Origin: an uncultured Oscillospiraceae bacterium | Lineage (GTDB): Bacteria; Bacillota; Clostridia; Oscillospirales; Oscillospiraceae | Reading direction: 5' to 3' | DNA length: 64,000 nucleotides | NCBI GenBank assembly: GCA_944387035.1 | Contig: CALXDJ010000002.1 | Location: forward strand, 1 to 64,000 | Part shown: positions 59,535 through 64,000 of the stretch, one piece after another | Layout of the letters: each line of letters starts with the position of its first letter | Numbering within the stretch: the stretch's first letter is position 1 | Notes under the pieces: generated by a model | What the model was told of the DNA's origin: nothing | The model's database searches: none | Seen by the model: the letters and a program-made list of their open reading frames with translations, nothing else | Position numbers and translations under genes: made by a program

Positions 59535-59563
59535 ATTATACAAATTTTTCCCTTCCCTGTCAA
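59535..59563 (-). promoter_or_regulatory. Consensus sigma-A promoter of the metal operon
   Basis: TTGACA (59558-59563), 17-base spacer, TATAAT (59535-59540): both boxes match consensus perfectly. Transcription should start near 59528. Such a strong constitutive promoter followed by a leader terminator implies that control is exerted mostly at the RNA level. Confidence 0.9.
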
Positions 59564-59691
59564 CCCATTCCACATGCTCCGCCGCCTGCCTACCGTCTTG
59601 GGTTCCCGGGTGTTTTCCGGCATAAAATGCGGTTCCCTGCAAAGGCTAACCTCATTGCAGACTCTTACACTGACTGGTACAGGAGGTGCGC

Positions 59692-61128
59692 ATGGATTCC
59701 ATTTGGTCCACAACCAGTTCCCTCCGGGAGCGCAGCCGTCTTCCCGGAGACCGGGAGACCCAGGTAGCCGTGATAGGCGGCGGGATGGCAGGAATACTGA
59801 TTGCCCATACACTGCAGGCAGCGGGACTGCGGGTCGCAGTACTGGAAGCCGGGCGAATCGGCAGCGGCCAGAGCCAACATACCACTGCCAAAGTCACCGC
59901 CCAGCACGGCATGTGCTATGACCGCCTGATCCGGAAATTGGGCGCTCAAAAAGCCCGCCAGTATGCCCAGGCCAATCTGGCAGCATGCAAAGCTCTGGAT
60001 GACCTGATTACCACCCGAGGCATTGACTGTGACTGGCAGCGGCAAAACGCCTATGTCTATGGGGACGATCCTGCCGCTCTGGACCGGGAAGCCCGGGCAG
60101 CAGCTCTCCTGGGCCTGCCCGCGGACCGGACTGATGCATCCTCCCTGCCCTTTCCTGCTGCCGGTGCAGTGCGGTTTTCCGATCAGGCGCAGTTCCATCC
60201 GCTGAAATTTTTGGGGGCGTTGGCAGACGGCCTTACCGTTTACGAACAAACGCCCGTACTCCGGGTGGAGCGCGACCATCTGGTAACGCCCTGGGGCACC
60301 GTCCGGGCGGACCGGATTATCTTTGCCTGTCATTTTCCTTTTGTGAATATTCCGGGTCTGTACTTTACCCGGATGTATCAAGAACGTTCCTATGTGCTGG
60401 CATTGGAGCACACGCCTCCTGTCGATGGCATGTGGATCAGCGCCGACGGGAGCGGCTGTTCCCTGCGCACCTGGGGCACATACTTGCTGCTGGGCGGCGG
60501 GCATCACCGCTCCGGTGCCCATCCGGGCCCCAGCCGGTATGACTGGCTCCGGACCCAAGCCAGAACCTTTTTCCCAAAGAGTCCTGAGCGGGCCTGCTGG
60601 TCCGCTCAGGACTGCATGACTCCCGACGGCGTCCCGTATATCGGCCGCTATGCCGCCGGCCGCCTCAACTGGTATGTGGCCACCGGCTTCAACAAATGGG
60701 GGATGACCTCCTCCATGGCGGCAGCTCTGATCCTGCGGGATCTTTTGTGCAGCGGCACTTCCCCCTGGGCCCAGGTCTTTGATCCGGGCCGATTTGGCAC
60801 TACCGCGCTGCGGGGCGTGGCATCTCAGAGCGGACAAGCCGCTGTGCATCTGGCCCGGTACTTTTTCCAGATCCCCAGCGAAACCGCTTCCCAGCTCTCC
60901 CCCGGGCAGGGCGGCATTCTGTTTTACCAGGGCAAAAAATTGGGAGGCTATCGGGACCTGGATGGTTCACTCTATCTGGTGGATCTGCGCTGTCCGCACC
61001 TGGGCTGCCAGCTGGAGTGGAACCCGGATGAACGCAGTTGGGATTGTCCCTGCCACGGTTCCCGGTTCGATGCCCGGGGGCAGCTGCTCTCGGGCCCGGC
61101 ACAGGAGGGGATTGTCCATGAAGGATGA
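59692..61128 (+). CDS. YhfW-like FAD-dependent oxidoreductase with C-terminal Rieske domain
   Basis: 478 residues. An N-terminal DAO-type FAD fold starts with VAVIGGGMAGILIAHTL (about 27-43), and the FAD-linked C-terminal block is DGVPYIGRYA. The last 80 residues are a Rieske [2Fe-2S] domain with intact ligands CPHLGC and CPCHGS. This fusion is like Bacillus YhfW. The substrate is not known. The start at 59692 follows AGGAGGTG; GTG 59686 lies inside the ribosome site. The stop overlaps the next gene by 11 bases. Confidence 0.9.
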   Translation: MDSIWSTTSSLRERSRLPGDRETQVAVIGGGMAGILIAHTLQAAGLRVAVLEAGRIGSGQSQHTTAKVTAQHGMCYDRLIRKLGAQKARQYAQANLAACKALDDLITTRGIDCDWQRQNAYVYGDDPAALDREARAAALLGLPADRTDASSLPFPAAGAVRFSDQAQFHPLKFLGALADGLTVYEQTPVLRVERDHLVTPWGTVRADRIIFACHFPFVNIPGLYFTRMYQERSYVLALEHTPPVDGMWISADGSGCSLRTWGTYLLLGGGHHRSGAHPGPSRYDWLRTQARTFFPKSPERACWSAQDCMTPDGVPYIGRYAAGRLNWYVATGFNKWGMTSSMAAALILRDLLCSGTSPWAQVFDPGRFGTTALRGVASQSGQAAVHLARYFFQIPSETASQLSPGQGGILFYQGKKLGGYRDLDGSLYLVDLRCPHLGCQLEWNPDERSWDCPCHGSRFDARGQLLSGPAQEGIVHEG

Positions 61129-61966
61129 GTTTTGCGGTTGGTACTTCAAGTGCCAGGCGGGAGCGCAGACCCTGGCGCTGATCCCGGCAGTCCACTCGCA
61201 CGCAGGTGTGCAAACCTGTTCCGTGCAGCTGATTACCGACCACGGCAACTGGAATGTCGCGCTTCCGGCAGCAGGATGCCGGATGTCACGGCGGCGTCCT
61301 CTGGCCCGATTGGACCGGAGTCTCTTTTCTCCGCGGGGAATCCATCTGGATCTGCGGGACCCTCAGTGCTGTGCCTGGGGGAACGTGTGGTTTGGTCCCC
61401 CTTCCCCCATTCGTTATGACATTATGGGTCCCTTCGCCTGGGTGCCATTTCTGGAGTGCCGTCACCGGATCTTCAGCATGCGTCACCGGGTGACAGGGCG
61501 TCTGGTAATCAATGACACGGAATACCGCTTTGCCGATGCGGCGGGGTATATCGAGGGAGACCGGGGCTGTTCCTTCCCCCGGCATTACGCCTGGACTCAG
61601 TGCTTTTTCTCCCAGGGTTCCCTGATGCTCTCCGCTGCGGAGATTCCCTTGGGGCCGGTCCGGTTTACCGGGGCCATTGCGGTGGTCCATTTGGGGCAGA
61701 CGGAGTACCGTTTGGCCACCTACCTGGGTGCGGCAGCGGAGATTGGGCACAGGCAGATCACCCTGCGTCAAGGCGGCCTGGAACTGACTGCCGCCTTGCT
61801 GGAAACCTCCGGTTATTCCCTGCAGGCCCCGGTAGGCGGAGCCATGACCCGACAAATCCGGGAAAACGCCGCTTGCCATGCCCGTTACCGCCTGACTTTG
61901 GACGGCCGGCAGATTCTCAGCTTCGAGAGCCATCTGGCATCCTTCGAGTATGAATATCCCTTCTGA
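61118..61966 (+). CDS. Tocopherol-cyclase-like protein
   Basis: 282 residues, no signal peptide. The central motif GYIEGDRGCSFPRHYAWTQ matches the tocopherol-cyclase-like family pattern (GY.E.DWG..FP..Y.W.Q), here with Arg in place of Trp. It has a lipocalin-like beta-sandwich feel: HLGQTEYRLATYLGAAAEI and LTLDGRQILSFES. Tocopherol is not made by such bacteria, so the substrate is unknown; related Firmicute copies of this family exist. Its start lies in the end of the FAD/Rieske gene (11-bp overlap), pointing to joint function. Confidence 0.8.
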   Translation: MKDEFCGWYFKCQAGAQTLALIPAVHSHAGVQTCSVQLITDHGNWNVALPAAGCRMSRRRPLARLDRSLFSPRGIHLDLRDPQCCAWGNVWFGPPSPIRYDIMGPFAWVPFLECRHRIFSMRHRVTGRLVINDTEYRFADAAGYIEGDRGCSFPRHYAWTQCFFSQGSLMLSAAEIPLGPVRFTGAIAVVHLGQTEYRLATYLGAAAEIGHRQITLRQGGLELTAALLETSGYSLQAPVGGAMTRQIRENAACHARYRLTLDGRQILSFESHLASFEYEYPF

Positions 61967-62005
61967 TCTCCCTCCGGCACATCTCCGGCGCCCCCAGCAA
62001 GGATC

Positions 62006-62038
62006 AAGGCCCGCGGCAAAATGCCGCGGGCCTTTTTT
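62006..62038 (+). terminator. Intrinsic terminator
   Basis: AAGGCCCGCGGCA (62006-62018) pairs with TGCCGCGGGCCTT (62022-62034), loop AAA, followed by six T. It ends the FAD/Rieske operon. Confidence 0.92.
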
Positions 62039-62102
62039 CATTTCCTGTTTTCTGCCGTCAGGCTTCTGCCAAACCAGGTGCTCGATGCCGGAATCCGGCA
62101 TG

Positions 62103-63383
62103 TCACAAAGCAGCCAGAACTTCTTCCGCAGCCTGGATGGTATAGGTCAGCTCTTCCTGCGTATGGGCAGCAGAAACGAACATCGCCTCAAACTGTGCAG
62201 GCGCCAGAGCGATCCCCTTTTGAAGCATCCCGGCAAAATACCGGGCATAGGCCTGGAGGTCGCTTCCCTTGGCGTCCACGAAGGTCGTGACGGGAGTCGG
62301 CGTGAAGAACGGCGCACACAGACTCTCAACGTGGTTGATCTGAACGGCGGCTCCGGTTTTCTGTGCAGCCCGGGTCAGTCCCTCAGCCAGGAACGCTCCC
62401 TTCTCGGAAAGCTGCGTGTAGACCTCGGGGTGATCCTTGAGATAATGCATCTGGGCAAGGCCCGCCGCCATGGCCACGGGATTGCCGCTGAGGGTTCCGG
62501 CCTGATAGACAGGGCCGCAGGGAGCCACCTGCTCCATCAGTGCCCGGCTGCCGCAGTAGGCGCCCACGGGCATACCGCCGCCGATGATCTTGCCGAAGGT
62601 AACCAAATCCGCATGTACCCCGTAGTAAGCCTGCGCACCGCCCAGGGCCAAGCGGAAACCGGTGATGACCTCATCGAACACCAGCAGAGCTCCGCTCTTG
62701 TCGCACAGCTTTCGCAGCCCCTCCAAAAATCCCGGGGCAGGGCCTACCACACCCATGTTGGCAGCCACAGGCTCTACAATGATGCAGGCCACCTGTTCCG
62801 GCCAGGCGTCAAGCAAGGCCTCCACGCTGGCCAGATCGTTAAACTGGGCGGTGAGGGTGTGCTTGACGATATCCTCCGGCACTCCGGCGCTGCTGGGATG
62901 TCCTCCCGCCAGAGCGGAGGACCCGGCGGCCACCAGCAGACAGTCGCTGTGTCCGTGATAGCAGCCCTCGAACTTGATAATCTTGTCCCGACCGGTGGCG
63001 CCCCGGGCCAGCCGGATGGCGGACATCACAGCCTCGGTACCGGAGTTGACCATGCGCACCATTTCAATGCCCGGCACCAGCTCCACCATGAGCTCGGCAA
63101 TCTCCACCTCCCGGGGAGTAGGTGCGCCGAAAGACAGTCCGTCCCGGACAGCTTTCTCCACCGCCTCCCGGATCACGGGGTGGTTATGGCCCAGAATCAT
63201 GGGGCCCCAGGAGCAGACGTAGTCCAAATAATCCCGGCCGTCCACATCATAGACGTGGCTGCCCTGGGCTCTCTGGATAAAGCGGGGCGTCAGCCCTACG
63301 GAACGGTAGGCCCGGACGGGGGAATTCACGCCGCCGGGCAGTACCCGGCAGGCGGCAGTAAACAGCTGCTGTGAAGTATCCAT
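62103..63383 (-). CDS. hemL: Glutamate-1-semialdehyde 2,1-aminomutase
   Basis: 426 residues. PLP enzyme of the C5 route to 5-aminolevulinate. Seen: [20 protein letters not shown], the PLP lysine in [17 protein letters not shown], and [19 protein letters not shown]. The start overlaps the stop of hemB by one base (TGATG). It would feed tetrapyrrole synthesis, here probably for cobalamin or siroheme rather than heme in an anaerobe (inference). Confidence 0.96.
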   Translation of the reverse strand: MDTSQQLFTAACRVLPGGVNSPVRAYRSVGLTPRFIQRAQGSHVYDVDGRDYLDYVCSWGPMILGHNHPVIREAVEKAVRDGLSFGAPTPREVEIAELMVELVPGIEMVRMVNSGTEAVMSAIRLARGATGRDKIIKFEGCYHGHSDCLLVAAGSSALAGGHPSSAGVPEDIVKHTLTAQFNDLASVEALLDAWPEQVACIIVEPVAANMGVVGPAPGFLEGLRKLCDKSGALLVFDEVITGFRLALGGAQAYYGVHADLVTFGKIIGGGMPVGAYCGSRALMEQVAPCGPVYQAGTLSGNPVAMAAGLAQMHYLKDHPEVYTQLSEKGAFLAEGLTRAAQKTGAAVQINHVESLCAPFFTPTPVTTFVDAKGSDLQAYARYFAGMLQKGIALAPAQFEAMFVSAAHTQEELTYTIQAAEEVLAAL

Positions 63384-64000
63384 CAGCCCAGATCCCCCTT
63401 CCGCATGGCGTCAGCCAGCTCTTTGGCATAGTAGGTAATCAGCATGTTGGCCCCGGCACGGAATACACTGACGGCGCTCTCGCACATAATCCGGTACTCG
63501 TCAACCAGTCCCGCGGCAGCCGCTGCCTTAATCATGGCATACTCGCCGGAGACAGAGTAGGCGCAAAGGGGCAGCTCAAAGGTGTCCGCACACTCCCGGA
63601 TCACGTCCAGATAATTCATAGCGGGCTTGACCATCAAGATGTCGGCCCCCTCCTCCACATCCAGGGCGCACTCCTTCAGGGCCTCTTTGCGGTTGTGAGG
63701 ATCCATCTGATAGCCCTTGCGGTCTCCAAAGGCAGGGGCGGAACCTGCGGCGGCCCGGAAGGGGCCATAGAATGCGGAGGCATACTTGGCGGCATAGGAC
63801 ATGATCGGTGTCATGGTGTGGCCGTGGGCGTCCAGAACGGCACGGATGGCGGCAATGCGGCCATCCATCATGTCGCTGGGCGCTACCATATCGGCGCCCG
63901 CTTCCACATGGCTCAGAGCGGTCTTGGCCAGCACTTCCAGGGTCTCGTCATTGTCCACTTCCCGGCCATGCAGAATGCCGCAGTGGCCATGATCGGTGTA
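63383..64000 (-). CDS. hemB: Porphobilinogen synthase, 3' part (cut by the window edge)
   Basis: The last 205 codons are visible; the 5' end lies right of the window. Residues TDHGHCGIL enter at the edge, as in HemB, and both active-site lysines are present: [14 protein letters not shown] and [12 protein letters not shown]. It condenses two 5-aminolevulinates into porphobilinogen. It overlaps hemL by one base, so the two are cotranscribed. Confidence 0.95.
   Translation of the reverse strand, partial: YTDHGHCGILHGREVDNDETLEVLAKTALSHVEAGADMVAPSDMMDGRIAAIRAVLDAHGHTMTPIMSYAAKYASAFYGPFRAAAGSAPAFGDRKGYQMDPHNRKEALKECALDVEEGADILMVKPAMNYLDVIRECADTFELPLCAYSVSGEYAMIKAAAAAGLVDEYRIMCESAVSVFRAGANMLITYYAKELADAMRKGDLG

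Overview
The window looks like a chromosomal piece of a GC-rich, spore-forming gut-type member of the Clostridia/Eubacteriales, most like Oscillospiraceae (inference). The signs are a SpoVK/CbbX-type AAA ATPase, a LysM plus GH18 cortex-lytic-type hydrolase, LacI-controlled ribose-type ABC importers, ATGA-overlapped genes with strong AGGAGG ribosome sites, Gram-positive lipoproteins and a PBSX-like phage cluster. No rRNA, tRNA, IS element, integrase or CRISPR array was seen.

Layout. 361-2230 (+): a GreA-type factor, an Spx/ArsC-type protein and a tRNA-dihydrouridine synthase, probably one operon. 2300-5511: a secreted DUF4358-like lipoprotein (-) with an ECF-type promoter, facing a secreted stalk-domain protein, an ECF sigma factor and its frameshifted membrane partner (+). 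5572-18100 (-): a 12-gene carbohydrate locus under a LacI regulator. It holds a binding protein, an ATPase, two permeases, SDR and MDR dehydrogenases, two PfkB kinases, an intracellular F5/8C-like protein, a cupin, DeoC and an UlaG-like hydrolase. A strong nested palindrome lies in front of lacI. 18530-27149 (-): a second ribose-type ABC system with a cyclase-family hydrolase, preceded by an MDR dehydrogenase, a CitA/DcuS-type kinase, a response regulator and a LysR protein. 27194-29281 (-): a UvrD/PcrA-type helicase.

29434-42894 (-) is a compact 13.5-kb contractile-tailed phage-like cluster: terminase, portal, protease, capsid, connectors, sheath, tube, baseplate and endolysin. It has no integrase, repressor, replication genes, long tape measure or tail fibres, and is bounded by intrinsic terminators, so it may be a domesticated particle-producing element.

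43086-52769: two paralogous PH-like membrane proteins (-), a KdpD/KdpE-like pair (+) without kdpFABC, a LysR regulator (-), the LysM-GH18 protein (+), a membrane protein (-), then ApbE, a NusG-II protein and a Gx transporter (+), an extracytoplasmic flavinylation/redox-like module, followed by the AAA ATPase.

52823-59358 (-) is a seven-gene metal operon: FecBCD-type importer, FmdE-like protein, LarE, LarB and LarC (the nickel-pincer cofactor pathway). It starts from a perfect sigma-A promoter. Its leader folds into a P1-closed aptamer-like element followed by mutually exclusive antiterminator and terminator hairpins, a candidate riboswitch that I cannot assign to a known class. This is the best candidate for an undescribed system. 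59692-61966 (+): a YhfW-like FAD/Rieske fusion coupled to a tocopherol-cyclase-like protein. 62103-64000 (-): hemL and the 3' part of hemB, cut by the window edge.
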